From Ramazzottius varieornatus (lineage: Eukaryota; Tardigrada; Eutardigrada; Parachela; Ramazzottiidae): a stretch of 64,000 bases of DNA. The notes beneath the pieces are model-generated. The model was given only the letters and a program-made list of their open reading frames with translations, searched no databases and was not told where the DNA came from. The position numbers and the translations under genes were made by a program. The stretch spans positions 1,125,773 to 1,189,772 of the forward strand of contig BDGG01000010.1 of the NCBI GenBank assembly GCA_001949185.1. The letters run 5' to 3'. This document shows, one piece after another, positions 19,960-30,700 of the stretch; position 1 is the stretch's first letter, and every line of letters begins with the position of its first letter.

Positions 19960-20369
19960 ATGGAGTTTTTGCCAAAGCGGAACAAGAACGATGTAAGTCT
20001 CATTTCTTTTTGATTTTACAAATGGCGGCCTGCTTTTCAGTTCGTGTGAAAGGTGCCAGCTCTCAGAAGAAAGCCGCCGGATTGGCTCAACATCAGCGGA
20101 TTTACCACGGACTCGACGGTTCCGCTTTTCAGGTCACGTGGGTGCCTTGTGGGCATGTCCACCCCCACCTGGTGGACACCATCGCCAACTTCAATTACCA
20201 CCAGGGCTGCCCGTCGGATGGCTGCGTAAACCCTCCACCGCTGGCACCAACACCATCACCACCCCCGCCTCCTGCAGTTGCGCCACCCTCACCCCCGACA
20301 GATGTCGACATGGACATTCTCTTCCTGGACTATCTCGATTGGTTCTACAATGGCCCGTGTTTAGCTTAA
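19960..20369 (+). CDS. Unrecognised small protein family, member B (C-H-H / C-C motif, Pro-rich tail)
   Basis: Exon 1 is 19960-19992 (MEFLPKRNKND, donor GTAAGT). The in-frame acceptor is CTCTCAG, giving exon 2 at 20067-20369 and 111 residues in total; the stronger-looking TTTTCAG at 20034-20040 would break the frame. Exon 2 begins with a basic segment (KKAAGLAQHQRIYHGLDG), then FQVTWVPCGHVHP, about 15 residues, and NFNYHQGCPSDGC. A Pro/Ser/Thr-rich run follows, then an acidic-aromatic end (DVDMDILFLDYLDWFYNG). The Cys/His spacing suggests one metal site. The acidic, hydrophobic tail recalls activation domains, but this is inference. It has its own TATA promoter, diverging from the bL36m gene. 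Member A is at 13596-14006. I know of no described family with this signature. Confidence 0.55.
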
Positions 20370-20801
20370 AATTAATTTCTGAATGGCTGTCTTGATTCGG
20401 CACTGTGATATTCTCCAGTTCTTCTCGAGCTCTTCGTAACACTACTGGTTTTAGCGCAAATAGTGCTTCTTAACCGTTAAAATGAGGTACGTGACGTAAT
20501 GAACAATTTTTGTGAGTTTTTTAACGGAAATAAAGTTGCTCCTTGCTTCGTTGCTGTAGTAAATAGTCCAGACTGAAGTTTTCGCTTCCGTCGTTACTAC
20601 TGACCCGTCATGTTCTCACTTCTTCAGATCTGAGGTTACAGAATATCAGGAGCATCACAGACGCAACTGAGCAAGGCGACCGCGCTCGTATCGGACAGTA
20701 GGAGCTCTGACATTCCCTCGTTTCGTTCTTCTCCACAGCGGCATCGACTCCAACTATCCCAAAACAGTCGACGGTTAAGCAGTAATCTCGCGACGACGAC
20801 G

Positions 20802-21223
20802 ATGAACCCGTTTCGCAAGTCATATGTAGGTTTTATGCTGTGCAGCTATCCACGCCGCCAGCTGCTGTTAAACCGAACTGTGAACTGACGGAAGTACGTA
20901 GAACAGAACTGGCTGATCATCCAAACTCACTCTTACAGTTTTTGCATTCGTGTACAGATGATCGAGAAGCTGCCGAGGAAGACGATGTGGTAGCCAAGCA
21001 TACGCACGCATCTTTCTCGTGGTTGCATCCGGGTAAGATAAGGTAGCTCTGGAACTACCTTATCACTTGTGCTATTGAGTTCGTTCTTTGTAGTGACAAG
21101 TCTGATGGTCTTCTCAAGGACCTGATTACCCAAGGTCTGACTCCACGAACTCTAATGGTACCGAAAGACCTGAAGTGTACATCTACTCTGGAACAGTGGT
21201 GGAAGCTGAAAGCAGACGACTGA
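20802..21223 (+). CDS. Small unrecognised protein, 116 aa, three exons
   Basis: Exons 20802-20825, 20846-21042 and 21094-21223 join in frame. The first intron is only 20 bases by this model (GTAGGT...TGTGCAG), so the true first exon may lie elsewhere; the second intron is 51 bases. The frame over exons 2 and 3 is long and protein-like: a segment ending HASFSWLHPGKIS, then DGLLKDLITQGLTPRTLMV and a C-terminus LEQWWKLKADD. No transmembrane or signal sequence. Product not recognised. The open frame across a well-formed AG|GTAGCT ... TTTGTAG junction supports a real gene. Confidence 0.5.
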
Positions 21224-21498
21224 CTGTATCTTGTTTTTTATGGTAAGTTCTTTAAAGCTCTTCGTCGCAAGACGAACTACCAGTTTAGCTGGGAAAGTTC
21301 TACGAGATGTATCACATGGATGCACTAAATGGAGGTTTGCCGTCTTTTTCTTCTAGTGATGTTCGATGCTCGAGCGCAGCGTCAACCACAGAGTCCTTGA
21401 TAGACGTCCCGAAGCTACTGACTTTGTTCAGAGGACCTTAGTTGCATCCAGTGTGGAAGAAGAAACCGGACACGATCACTCTGCGCAACTCCACTCTA

Positions 21499-22788
21499 CA
21501 GCCACTGGCAGCCAAGTGTTCACTTCTCTAGAAAAAAGTTCTTACTTCCTTCAGACAACAGATAACCTCTTCATTTAACTTCTACATGACCACCGTGTCT
21601 GTCCAGCATCGTTTGGACACGACCTTGCCAAGAGGAAAGCGTACTCCGAATTTCAGCGATATCATAACTTTCACAGACTTTTTTGATAACGCTAATGAGG
21701 CCTTTTATGGTGGTCGCCTTCCGCTCAGACAAAATTCTCTTGAGATTTCCGTTGATCCCGTAGTCCAAACGGGCTAAGTCAGGGCTGTTCGCCATCCAAA
21801 TCTCCTTCGGAATATACTTGACACGATGATCTTTGAGGTGCTGGATGGTCAGCTTGGCCGTGTGAGATGGAGCACTGTCCATGCGGAAGATGACATCTTT
21901 CGCCGAATTCCCGTAGAGCCTGGGAATGTCTTCATGGATCATCTTCGAAAGGATTTCATCAATGAAGTACTGGGCTGTCACCTTGGCAGAGCCGTTTACG
22001 ACGTAGGCGCGCGACATTCCGAACCAGCAGATTCCAATGGCGATCATGACTTTCTTGGGCCACCGCTTGGTCGTCTTTTTCTTCCACTCTTCAGGAATTT
22101 CTGCCGATCCATCAGTCCAAAAGTGGTCTGTATCCACATTGCAGTCATCAAGACTGATCCAAGTCTCGTCCATAGTGAAGATATGACGGACTTTGAATGG
22201 ACCTAGATACGAGATAAAAAGCTTCCCCCGCTCATACCTCTGTTTCTTCTGGGCTTCCGTGAGGTCATGCAGTTTCCTCTTCTTGCGCACTTCCAATCCA
22301 AGATTCTGGTGGATCATCCGGCCTACACTGCGGATGGATACTTGGAGCTTCTTAGCAATCTTCTGTAGCGAGTCAGGATTCTTTTTGACGACAGCTTTCT
22401 TGACTTTGTTGACATTGTCCTGGGTGCATGCAGAGGGAAGGTTTTGCGGAGGAAGACGTTTCGCCAGGTTGGTCCATCCATTTCTCTCCTTTTCTTTCTC
22501 CTGGCAAATCTTGAGCACTGTGCGACGACTCAGTGAAAACCCTTGGCTGGCAAGACTCTCAGAAATTTTAGGGTAGGTGAAACCTTGATCGCGTAAAGCG
22601 ATCACCAAGGAAGATGTTTCAAAAGAAGTTTTTGCAGGCATGTTGAAAGATTGTTCTTGGAAAAGTTGTTCAAACGATAATGGAAGGATCGTTTTTTGAT
22701 TGATCAGCTGAGATGGTTGCGCAATAGGTACAGGGATCTTTGTTTTGAGTCGCGTTTTGTAAAGTGAACACTTGGCTGCCAGTGGCTG
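21499..22788. mobile_element. mariner-type element (DD37D) with ~26-base TIRs
   Basis: CAGCCACTGGCAGCCAAGTG at 21499 is matched by its exact complement ending at 22788. The left flank is TA (21497-21498); the right flank is TG, a likely mutated TA. Length 1290 bases, with one intronless transposase on the minus strand. Confidence 0.9.
21571..22641 (-). CDS. DD37D mariner (maT-like) transposase
   Basis: Start chosen at 22641 (MPAKTSFETSSLVIALRDQG), giving 356 residues; the open frame runs further up but through the TIR. Two helix-turn-helix units lie in the first 120 residues (YPKISESLASQGFSLSRRTV and DSLQKIAKKLQVSIRSVGRM). Catalytic motifs are FTMDETW, RMDSAPSH and NSPDLARLDYG; 37 residues separate the second and third Asp, the DD37D class. 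The usual NPLDY-type block reads ARLDY, an uncommon variant close to the third catalytic Asp that might reduce activity. The frame is intact. Confidence 0.9.
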   Translation of the reverse strand: MPAKTSFETSSLVIALRDQGFTYPKISESLASQGFSLSRRTVLKICQEKEKERNGWTNLAKRLPPQNLPSACTQDNVNKVKKAVVKKNPDSLQKIAKKLQVSIRSVGRMIHQNLGLEVRKKRKLHDLTEAQKKQRYERGKLFISYLGPFKVRHIFTMDETWISLDDCNVDTDHFWTDGSAEIPEEWKKKTTKRWPKKVMIAIGICWFGMSRAYVVNGSAKVTAQYFIDEILSKMIHEDIPRLYGNSAKDVIFRMDSAPSHTAKLTIQHLKDHRVKYIPKEIWMANSPDLARLDYGINGNLKRILSERKATTIKGLISVIKKVCESYDIAEIRSTLSSWQGRVQTMLDRHGGHVEVK

Positions 22789-23062
22789 TGCAAACCGTGT
22801 ATCTTGTCTCCACCAAATATTCAACACGCTGTGACACTTGTCTCAGCGCGGCAGCGAACGAGCAGCGAAGCAGCCAGCTGTTCTCACGCACTATGGCGTT
22901 ACTCTGATAAGGATTCACAAGTTTTAGTTTCTGTCAATCTCGACTTTCTCTGGTAGATCCTGGTTTGTGCCGTTCACTGCCGGCTCGGCGAAACTCCCAA
23001 CGTTTGACGCACCCGTCAGCTTCAAATTCGGAAAACCCAGTCTCGATTCCGTCGAAGGAAAG

Positions 23063-23807
23063 ATGCCAGCTGCGTTGCTGTGCAAACGCAGCGATGGTTC
23101 TCTGCCAGCAAGTCCTCCTGATGACAATGGCGATATCATTGTGTCTGCGAGAACTGTAAAGCCAAATTTTATGAAACCAGTATGAAACGGTTGCCTACCT
23201 CTTGCCGGGTAAGAAGATCCGTCGAGTAATTTCAATACAAGTTTGTTCGAAGTCGTTGCATAGACATCCCTTTGATATATTTTTCAGGCTACCTTAAAGG
23301 AGAAAGGCAACACCAAAGAGCAGCGAGTCATCTTCAGTGTGGAACCGCCAGAACTTCAAGGTCATGATCCGACAACAGCGAAGAACAGACTTCGGCACTC
23401 AACCCATCTTGAAGAAATGGATTTTGGTCGCGGTGTTCAGCCATTTCCAGGTGTGTGAAAAGTTAGATTTTATCATGTTGTCAGTTTTCGTTCTCGTGGT
23501 AAAACCTCTCTGTTGTAAGACGCTACAACCAACACCTACTTTGGATGTAAGTGTACCAGACATGAAAACAAGGACGCGCGGAACAAGGATCGTGTTAGTG
23601 CGAAGGGAGGAATTGGAAAGGATGATACTATAGGAAAGAAGGCGGTGAAGAAAAGGGGAATACGGGTGAATATCACTGACGTAAGAAGCAAAAAGTCGTT
23701 CGAATTAAAAACTTTTGTAGTTTTGAGTTATGCGTGTTCTCTGTTGTATGTGTTTTCAGGGACATCAACACATATACTGGACCACAGCGCATTCCTGTCG
23801 GATATAA
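23063..23807 (+). CDS. Unrecognised protein, four exons (about 162 aa)
   Basis: Exons 23063-23179, 23288-23450, 23520-23680 and 23760-23807 keep frame through GT-AG junctions. ATG 23063 is the first in-frame start; the frame is open further upstream to about 22930 without an ATG, so a 5' exon may be missing. Features: a Pro/Asp-rich start (LPASPPDDNGD), TKEQRVIFSVEPPELQGHD with STHLEEMDFGRGVQPFP in exon 2, and a Lys/Arg-rich exon 3 (GKKAVKKRGIRVNITD). No signal peptide or membrane segment. A DNA transposon lies just upstream. Family not recognised. An alternative frame for the last exon (DINTYTGPQRIPVGYKN) looks protein-like but needs a different upstream phase. Confidence 0.4.
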
Positions 23808-23829
23808 AAATTAGGTTCAGCGTATGCGC

Positions 23830-24499
23830 AGATACAAAATAGTTATCGTAACCATACACTTTCTAGTGTCTCTGTTTTTCTTGAGTCGCCGTTATCCTTA
23901 TTCAGACCGCATGCGTTTCTGATCTCAGATTTTCCTAAGGTCATCGTTTCCTTTAGTCGTCGTTACCCTTTTTCGAAATATCCGTATGAAACTCGCATTC
24001 CTTTTGTAAAGCAATCGCCAGTTTAGTATACTGTAATTACCGTCATTCCGTGGCTGTTCTTTATGTGCTGTACATCTAAAATTCATTTCTCAGTTGAGCT
24101 TCTCTGTCTTTTCCGTATCTTCTCCTTTGCATATGGTTTGCCGAAGCTCAATGAATCTAAGAAACAGTAATCCGCTCCCGTGATCTCGTTTGCCGTTCGC
24201 TCTTTTCCCGGTTCGCTTCTTCCCCTGATTTTTTTCTTTGTATCCCGTAAATTTACCAGTTTATCGGGGCTTACTCTACGCGAGTAGAGTAATCCGAAGG
24301 ATATTACTTGTAAGTTGGGCTGTATCGGATTATATTATACAGTAGGTTCAGACGGAGACAATTATGTTCTTGAAGCTCAGAAAGAAGAGCAAGCTGGATG
24401 GTCGCAGGTTTTTCCATTCCACTGTTTCCAGGTCGATGTCGTCGATTTTCGAACTGGAATAATGCGTTCCGTTCCTAAAATTCCAAAAATGGAGTCTAG
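23830..24499. other. Intergenic, nothing recognised
   Basis: About 670 bases between two convergent genes. AT-rich and pyrimidine-rich, with no supported frame. Confidence 0.5.
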
Positions 24500-25725
24500 T
24501 TAAATTGTGCTATCGAAGCTCGGGAGTACTTCCAGCCACATAAAAGCACTATACCTCTTCAGTTCTTTCTTCCATCTCAATTTTGCATCTTCCGGAAGAG
24601 AGTTTGATTTTGCAGTTAAAGTCCCCACAATGCTCGGATCAAAGTCTCCAACGAGGTGCTCAAGGTCTTGTAGGAGGTTTTCTTCCAATTCTCTCGCACT
24701 TGTATCTGGTCGAAGAACTCGTAGAGGAATGCGAACCCAACTAGAGCAGTCCTCAGGTAAAAGCTTGAAGTCGCAATCTTGGTACGCGAAGGGATTGCGG
24801 AAGAAGCTGACGAAGAGCCCGATAAGTTCAAAACGACATCTCCTAAATGCAATGGCGGAAACTGGTTTTGGTCTACAAAAATGTGTGAATCAGTTGGACT
24901 ACAAAATGCATTGAATGTCCGTGTTAGGTCGACACTTTCTTGTCGGCTACAAAGGTGTGTTTAATTGAAACGTCCAGTAAAATTTATCGCCGCGGTAACT
25001 AGAACCCGAAGTTTCATCGATTTCGTCAAGTGTTATAAGTACTAACGGTAACGGATTGCTCCTTGGGTGGCGACGCATGGCCTCAGCATCGTCGCGTCTC
25101 TGGAACAGGTTTGACAGATTGTGAAGTCCCTCGAAAGCCGTCATGTTATCCAACAAAATGTGCGTCAAGTTGACCCCGTTGGGTCGCACGTCTCGTTGAA
25201 GCACAACAAATGACCAAATGACATACCATGATGCCATAGATTGCGACAAGTTGTAGTTTTCGGTGGGTTCGATCCAGTTCAGCTGTAGTACTTTTGTGCG
25301 AGGTGTTACTGCTTTACTGAGTTGCTGGTAGTGTGCCGTATAGCGCACACCAGACTCTGATGGAGGACGTCTGACCGCTATGACGTTAGACTTTAAATCG
25401 GAGAACGTCGTGAACTTATAGTCCGTGTCAAAGGCTGAAACAGGAACAAAAATATCCATACGGACAACCTTCTGCAGACGTATGCTGGAAAGCTCTTCCA
25501 TCCATTCCTTTGACACGCTATAATAAAAACATTCCTTTTACAGACATTTATACCGTTATGATAGATCGTTGTAAGGATAAAGAAAACTCACCGGCGTAAA
25601 CGATGTTGGTGGTGTATTTCCAGTTCAATGAATATCTCCAACATAAGCTCGTCCGGAAGGTCACCCAGCTCAAAAGTACGTTGGGCGTTGGCCAAGTACC
25701 CATCCATCTCCGTGTTTACTCGCAT
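24500..25725 (-). CDS. F-box protein
   Basis: Three exons, 25725-25592, 25517-24972 and 24872-24500, join in frame to 350 residues. The F-box is split by the first intron: FELGDLPDELMLEIFIELEI then RLRRVSKEWMEEL, matching the LPxEL..IF ... L..VSK.W consensus near residues 17-55. F-box proteins bind Skp1 in SCF ubiquitin ligases and choose substrates through the region after the box. Here that region (about 290 residues) shows no WD40 or leucine-rich repeats that I can see. It contains LLDNMTAFEGLHNLSNLF and a C-terminal helix RELEENLLQDLEHLVGDFD. The donor of exon 2 (AC|GTTTCA) is weak but keeps phase. Substrate unknown. Confidence 0.75.
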
Positions 25726-25974
25726 TGACAGCACAAAGATTCTGCCGTAAATCCCAAGTGCACAGGGTTAATCTTGTGGTCCGAGACATGCGTTTATGAG
25801 CGATTCGTCTGAATGCGATACGTATATAAATTTTATGTCAGTCTCATCAGCTTCCACGACAATTGAGCAGCAAGAGACGCCTGACGCTAGAGTCGATGTA
25901 TGGAGGAGAGCGTTCTTCTCTCTTCTATTCAAGGCTAGCCTTGGTCTGCGATAAGCAGGTAGACCACTGTCCAG

Positions 25975-26011
25975 CCAAAGACAAAGCCAAAGCCAAAGCC
26001 AAAGCCAAAGC
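25975..26011. repeat. Hexanucleotide microsatellite (AAAGCC)n
   Basis: Five to six units of AAAGCC with one AAAGAC variant, upstream of the F-box gene. Confidence 0.9.
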
Positions 26012-26278
26012 AGAAGTCTTTCATAGTTGACGGAAGAAGCGGTTATCGGTCTTCGTTGTATTATTTTTAGCAAAAGACACTGCCGGGGCGGGGAAGGTTT
26101 CTTCTTACAGCAGGCACCGCAAATCACTGTGACGACCCAGGAAGTATCATGATTGCCAGAAAAGAAAACTACAACGCGAGCTCCGTTACTTTTTGTGATC
26201 GATATGCACTGACTCAGTGAAAAGGAGAGAGAATATTGAGCAAATGTTATACCAACTTTCAGGCCTGAGGATAGTGTG

Positions 26279-29200
26279 TCAAAGATTTAACGAGCTATCC
26301 ACACTATATGGTAGCGTCACTCGGAGACGTGGTTCGCTCTCCATGGCCCGCTTGATGGTCCCGTAAGCATTGCTGTTGCCCGACCAAGAACGTCTTGCAA
26401 CCTGCAACCAGCACGGAAATCAGCTCCAACTTAACGTCAGAAAGAGACGAAAAAAGAATTCTCCCACGTACACCGTTGTTGACGTCCCAATGCAGCGTGT
26501 TCTTAGCGCGCTGCTCTGCTTCCGGCGAACCATCCAGCAAAAGTCCGAAGCCACCGTTAATGACTTCTCCCCATCCAACTCCACCTATAATCGAACAATA
26601 GTAAAATCTCTGTCATCTTAAACACTGACACACAGACAATAAAGCGACATGACGAACCTCCATTGTGTAAGGCGACCCAAGTAGCCCCACGGAACGAGTC
26701 GCCTATGCAATTCTGCACTGCCATATCCGCTGTGAACTGTGATCCATCGTAGATGTTGGAGGTCTCTCTGAACGGACTATCAGTTCCCGATACATCGTGA
26801 TGGTCCCTACTAATCACCACCGGTGCCTTCAGAGTCTTGTTCGCCACAGCTTGGTTGATGGCCACTGCGATCGCCGACCGGCCAACTTGATCAGCGTAGA
26901 GAATGCGAGCTTGGGAACCCACGACGAGCTCGTAACTCTTGGCGCCCTTGATCCACTTGGTGTTGTCTTCATACTGCACTGCTGTCGCTTTCGGTACTAG
27001 AAAGATTACTAATCTAGACACTGACTGACCAGTGGAAATTGTCCTTCTTACCGTCCGTTAAAGAAAGGCCTGACAGAACCTCCGCGGCAATCTTGTCGGT
27101 TAATTCGAGGTCCGATGGAACACCGGAAGTGCAGACCCAGCGGAAAGGTCCAAAGCCGAGCGAAAAGATATCTCTGCGCAAACGAAACTCATGCTAAGTT
27201 CGTATTCGGTAAGAGGACAGCATGAGATGATCAGTTTTCGATTAGTGTCTGGTACGAACCCCATAATGTCTTGTACGTAAGATGGGTAAATGAACTTCTG
27301 CTTAGCATGGTCTTTATAAACTTGAGCGCCGGCGCGACCAGCTTCCAGTAAAAAGGCGTTTCCGTAGTCCCAAAAGTGGAGACCTTTCTCCGCGAGGTAG
27401 TTGATAGCGGCGACCTGCCGTCTGAGGCTCTCCTGAACCAGTTTTTGGAAGTGTGGCTGGTCGGTGTGAAGCATGTTCAACGCTTCGTCGTAATTCAACT
27501 GAAACAGCCAAGATTGATTTGCCGAACATTCCTCGTACTATCTTCACCTGAGTTCTGTGGAAAATGAACAAGCTGTGAACAGTATACTGTACCTGGGCAG
27601 GGAAGTAGCCACCGTGGAATGGATTATGTAGCGATGTCTGGTCCGAACCTAGCTCAACCAAAAGCTTTCCACTCTTTTTGTACTCTTCGGCAACTCTCTC
27701 CCTGTAAAATTATACAAGCCATAGTATCGCAGAATTTCTGTCTTCCAAGCTCTGACGTTATATTGGCGTATTCACTATACGAAATTTGATTATTTCACTG
27801 ACCAAAGATCGACAACATTCCCGTGATATCCAATACTTATAGCACGCTTGCTGTTTACGGCGTCTCTAATAAAGGAAATGATCTATATACCACGCAAACG
27901 CAAAGACTCTTGCAGGCTTGTAATAATCTCTGCATCTTGTCGTACGTACTTGATCATCTGGATGCAGTCGTCCAATGAGTCGGTAAACTCATTAAGCCAG
28001 CCCTGACCATGTCGCTTTACGATGGCTTCCTTGCTAACCTGTCAATCAAACAACAGTAGCACGAAAAGCTCACCATCTATCGTACTGGATGGACTACAGG
28101 TTGTACTGGCTGTACCTCCGCTATAACGCCAACGCATCCCGCAATGACGGCAGCTTTTGCTTGTGCTCCTGACATTCCTCCTAGACCGGAAGTTAGGAAA
28201 ACTTTGCCGGCTAAGTCGTTGACTCCGAGGTACATTCTTCCCGCATTCATCAGCGTGATCTGCAAATGTTGATACGTTTAAGAGCTCTTTGAGCGGCCTT
28301 ACTGAATGCTAAACCGAGCAAGCTACATACCGTAGTGCCGTGTACAATTCCTTGCGGGCCGATGTAGCAGTAACTTCCGGCCTGAAAGTTCACAAAGTCG
28401 ACCAGATCGGGATTGATTTCACCTCCAAAAGACCCAGCCTCGTGAGCTGGCATTTCTCGCTCTAAACGTATATCGTTGAGCCGTACTCCCTTACCGTCAT
28501 CTGTCCATACATGGTCACTCCCAACGCGAACATTTTGTTGTAATCATCCCTTGATGAATACTGCGGGATAACCTAGACGAACGGACAAAATAGAACCGTT
28601 GGCTATGGTAGTGAGAAGCTTGGTGAGTAGTGAAGCGAGCAAAGTACCCACTACCCACTATGCCATTGGTGATAACAGCTCGTGGTGCTTCCGCGTGAGA
28701 AGGAAAGAGTCCCATGGGATGTCCAGAGTACATCACCAGTGTTTGATCTTCCTCCATTTCACTTAGGTACTTCATCGTCAGCCAGAACTGGGCCCAGTTG
28801 GAGAAGACTTGTCCATTCCCACCGTACGTAATCTGCATAATGGAATCATCGTTGGCCAAATTTCGATGTATCCTGTCTGATGATATTATACAAACCAGTT
28901 CTTGGGGAAACTGCGCCACTGCGGGGTCCAAGTTGTTCATAATCATGAGCATGATGGCGGCGGCCTGTTGACTTTTGGCGGGATATTCACCTATATGATA
29001 CGCCCTGAAGAAAAAGGTGCCGTTACCTCGCGTCGCGAACCACTTCCTTGTCTCGCAACATGGCTGAACGCGATTATTTCGCTCGGAGGGCCATCTGTGT
29101 AAGTAATACTGGTCGTGAACCTACATCATACGCATCCGTGGAACAAATCTGTACATGTATATATGGCCGTAGTTGTTCAGCTCCTCTGCAAACTCGCCGG

Positions 29201-29529
29201 CCAGCAGCTGGTGAAGATGAGGAGGGAAGTACCTAAGCGCATTTTTGACAGCCAGCTAGAAAACGAAGAACAATTGGTTGCGGAGCTGTTGTCTTAGTCT
29301 CGAAAGAAGGAATAGTTGAGGAAGGAAAGAAGGAATTGTTGGGAAACAGAGCAGACTGAACTAGCCCAACTAGGTTCCTGGTACTGGACCACTGGTATAC
29401 CTTAATTTCTTCGTCGTTTAGTCCGTGGGTTCGCACGGGGGCGTGTGGCAGGAACTCATCTCGCGGAGCATACTCGGGCAACGGGTCGATGGGTATTCCC
29501 GTACGAAAGGCTTGGAGCATCCGAGACAT
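26279..29529 (-). CDS. UROC1: Urocanate hydratase (urocanase)
   Basis: Fifteen coding exons, all phase-consistent: 29529-29401, 29255-29125, 29004-28896, 28832-28659, 28572-28495, 28381-28331, 28259-28116, 28038-27950, 27865-27803, 27701-27593, 27498-27260, 27173-27052, 26996-26658, 26584-26472 and 26401-26279, giving 670 residues (animal enzymes are about 676). Hallmarks in order: PHAPVRT, NNYGHIYMYRF, AAAIMLMIMNNLDPAVAQFP, TYGGNGQVFSNWAQFW, MYSGHPMGLFPS, AGSYCYIGPQGIVHGT, the NAD-binding LTSGLGGMSGAQAKAA, SIGYHGNVVDLW, SRDHHDVSGTDSPFRET and NGVARRSW. It is the second step of histidine breakdown in the cytosol, urocanate to imidazolone propionate, with bound NAD+. A non-coding first exon probably ends at 29636 (CAACAG|GTGAGT). 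No truncation or missing key residue seen. Confidence 0.96.
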
Positions 29530-29742
29530 TATGATTTCTGACTGCAAACACACCAATGTGTTAATAGCGGTTGTATCGCAACGATGAGGTACATTATACG
29601 TATGTATCATAACTATTATATGGACTCACCTGTTGAATGCGCTGACCGGAAGTGCGCTCGACTGGACGCTATGCAAGCTTCGTCTATAAGCGAAGTTTAA
29701 CGGTCAGTTTCCAGAAATGTCCCTTCAATCGACATTACAGTA

Positions 29743-30693
29743 GGTGCCAGTGGAAAAGCCCAAGGTAGCACAGATGTTCATCAAACTCATGCAGAACGCT
29801 ATCGACCGCGAAGGCGTCAAACTTCCACTCACGTTCGCATGGTCAATCAGCGATGGATATCTTTTATCGCTTTCTGGATCATTCGATAACGTCTTCTAAG
29901 TAAGCCATACGCTGGAGGGATATGACTGATATCAGAAATTCAGAATTAAATCCATCAAACTGTTCTTCATAGTCATAAAATTAATAAAATTAATCGTTCG
30001 CTAATCGTGGACATGTATCACCGGGTCCGGTATAATTAACCATAGTACTTTGTCTGGTAATCCGTAGCGCAATAAACGCTGAATGGCGTGCCAAGCCAGC
30101 GGAACTTTGTTATAAGTGCCTAGGCCAGCCGGTTGGCAGACCGTTCGTGCCATCGGGCGCAGTCGTCCGCAGCGTATGCGAAAGGGTTGTATACAGCGGT
30201 GGACGGGTGATTTATTCAGCCTAATATCGAAAATTACGGAACTGCCACCTACGACCCGTCAAGGACCGGTACAACAGGCAATCTTACCACATCAGTGCGC
30301 GAATTCTACCTCTAATGAACAAGAGACCTGGTGTTCGAACAACATTCGGGACGGTATTTTTCATTGATCGACTGAGTACCGTTCCAAAGTTGGGCTGCGC
30401 TTGAGGTTGCGAAGCCGTTCCGTGTTTTGGATAATTCACTGAATAAATCACCCGTCCACCGCTGGTTGTTCCAAAGTATATGTGCGCACTGGATGTTGTC
30501 ATTTTTCCCGCAAAATCTTCTGCAGCTTTTCTCTTCACGTCGCATTCTTCCCAGTTCATCGATGACTACGAACTGCGGACGAGAAAACTCCTTTTGGCTT
30601 ATTCATCAATTGAGCAGGACCGATGGGAAGAGGGTGAGTGGACACGAGAGACACCTTCAAGTTCGGACGTTTCCAACTGCTCCAACGCACGTA
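29743..30693. other. Region between urocanase and SMC2: orphan open segment and inverted repeat
   Basis: An open plus-strand segment at 29743-29898 follows an AG acceptor (GACATTACAG) and reads PVEKPKVAQMFIKLMQNAID..., ending SGSFDNVF and TAA. No partner exon was found. Inverted copies follow: 30194-30219 and 30439-30464 are exact 26-base complements (CAGCGGTGGACGGGTGATTT...), with weaker matching around them, consistent with a small foldback element. Confidence 0.5.
30194..30464. repeat. Foldback element with exact 26-base arms
   Basis: 30194-30219 against 30439-30464, perfect complement; flanking similarity continues imperfectly inward (CTAATATCGAAAATTACGGAAC against GAATTATCCAAAACACGGAAC). 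Confidence 0.85.
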
Positions 30694-30700
30694 CGGCAGG

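Noticed and set aside
21586-22576. Plus-strand frames over the DD37D transposase
   Set aside because: Antisense to an intact transposase with all catalytic motifs; no motifs of their own.
24315-24964. Plus-strand frames opposite the F-box C-terminus
   Set aside because: The minus strand joins in frame from a clear F-box through this segment to a stop.
25768-26127. Minus-strand frame with a run of Trp-Leu
   Set aside because: The run comes from an AAAGCC microsatellite; no exon context.
29743-29898. Plus-strand orphan exon as a gene
   Set aside because: Open and preceded by a good acceptor, but no partner exon or recognised motif, so it is only mentioned.
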